From positions 1 to 62,313 of the forward strand of contig FR892661.1 of the NCBI GenBank assembly GCA_000433535.1: DNA of 62,313 bases. The letters are read 5' to 3'. Below the pieces are notes generated by a model that saw only the letters and a list, made by a program, of their open reading frames with translations, was not told where the DNA came from and made no database searches. The DNA is from Dorea sp. CAG:317. GTDB lineage: Bacteria; Bacillota; Clostridia; Lachnospirales; Lachnospiraceae. Shown here piece by piece: positions 62,060-62,313 of this stretch; the stretch's first letter is position 1, and each line of letters opens with the position of its first letter. The position numbers were made by a program, and so were the translations under genes.

Positions 62060-62313
62060 TTATCCCTTAAGTGCCGCAAGAAACAATTCATAAAAGTCAT
62101 CTTCTCCTGCGATCATCGGCGAATTTTCTCCACCGCCATTCGTACTTCTTTTCATTGCCGCATGAAATTCTTCTCCTGCCAGGATCAATTCCATTTCATA
62201 AATCTCGTACCCCAGCTCTCTGCATATCTTACAAAATGCGGACACCGGCTCTTGCTCCTTCTTTGTCGCAATCAATCTCTGTCTTAAATTCTCATCTCTT
62301 TTTGCCTGTCGCT
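62060..62313 (-). CDS. Nif11-like domain protein (5' end beyond the window)
   Basis: The open frame runs off the right edge; 83 residues are visible. The stretch RDENLRQRLIATKKEQEPVS with FCKICRELGYEIYEMEL matches the Nif11 domain pattern of helix-loop-helix with a GYEI turn. Nif11-like domains occur as leader regions of some peptide natural products or as stand-alone regulators. The C-terminal tail, with a Gly-rich stretch and DDFYELFLAALKG, shows no clear core peptide. The start and any partner genes are outside the window. Confidence 0.6.
   Translation of the reverse strand, partial: RQAKRDENLRQRLIATKKEQEPVSAFCKICRELGYEIYEMELILAGEEFHAAMKRSTNGGGENSPMIAGEDDFYELFLAALKG

Noticed and set aside
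1..62313. Insertion sequences, prophage and CRISPR arrays
   Set aside because: No transposase or integrase ORF, phage structural gene, or regularly spaced repeat was seen in either strand.

Overview
The window is a chromosomal segment of a spore-forming, anaerobic, Gram-positive Firmicute, most probably a Lachnospiraceae (Clostridium cluster XIVa) gut bacterium. The grounds are spoIIA-sigF-spoVA sporulation genes, [FeFe]-hydrogenase maturases, a tRNA-Val-type T-box, many DUF families and small zinc-ribbon proteins typical of that family, and strong AGGAGG-type ribosome binding sites. The species is not assigned. I saw no insertion sequence, prophage or CRISPR array.

Layout. 0-2.3 kb: two tRNA-Ser genes flank a zinc-ribbon membrane protein and a DUF2752 protein. 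2.3-7.5 kb (minus): ispD, tsaD, rnz, a small zinc-ribbon gene, rimI, tsaB, tsaE and a YcxB-like gene, which is the t6A tRNA modification set in its usual company. 7.6-12.8 kb (minus): FMN-riboswitch-controlled ribU, a DUF362 ferredoxin-type protein, a YitT protein and tex. 13.0-16.2 kb (plus): a TetR, lipid kinase, GDPD and PAP2 group. 16.3-20.4 kb (minus): an SfsA-MutY fusion, a small alarmone synthetase, cobO and an EIIC-like permease. 20.7-22.2 kb (plus): a sigma/anti-sigma pair fused by an internal deletion, and a small unknown gene. 22.3-28.1 kb: a MacB-like three-gene export system and a Na/Pi cotransporter. 28.2-33.0 kb (minus): spoIIAA-spoIIAB-sigF-(57-aa gene)-spoVAA-AB-AC-AD-AE. 33.0-42.0 kb (minus): TPR protein, an unlisted 44-aa gene, folC, LTA-synthase-like protein, T-box-controlled valS and an AEC transporter. 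42-47.4 kb (minus): GyrI-like protein, an XRE-desulfoferrodoxin fusion, a lipoprotein, a YgjP-type metallopeptidase, a type I toxin-antitoxin-like locus, a cytidine deaminase remnant, PspC, DUF4097, DUF1700 and PadR. 47.6-51.3 kb: tRNA-Gly, a macro-domain hydrolase, a deoxyinosine glycosylase, a GNAT remnant, a DnaJ protein and DUF5685. 51.4-55.5 kb (plus): hydE-hydG-hydF behind a structured leader with its own promoter and terminator. 55.6-62.3 kb (minus): an orphan HipA-like kinase, potA-potB-potCD with its XRE-cupin regulator, and the 3' end of a Nif11-like gene.

The most unusual items are these. (1) The hydE leader contains mutually exclusive pairings around a terminator and may be an undescribed riboswitch-like element for H-cluster maturation. 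(2) PotA has about 180 residues of tandem surface-adhesin-like repeats spliced into its cytoplasmic C-terminal domain. (3) An XRE regulator carries an apparently complete desulfoferrodoxin metal-site set. (4) A possible pseudoknotted RNA lies before cobO. (5) Three decaying loci were found by reading across frames: sigma/anti-sigma, cytidine deaminase and GNAT. (6) Three very short genes were found: a 28-aa holin-like toxin, a 57-aa gene in the sigF-spoVA operon, and a 44-aa gene after folC.
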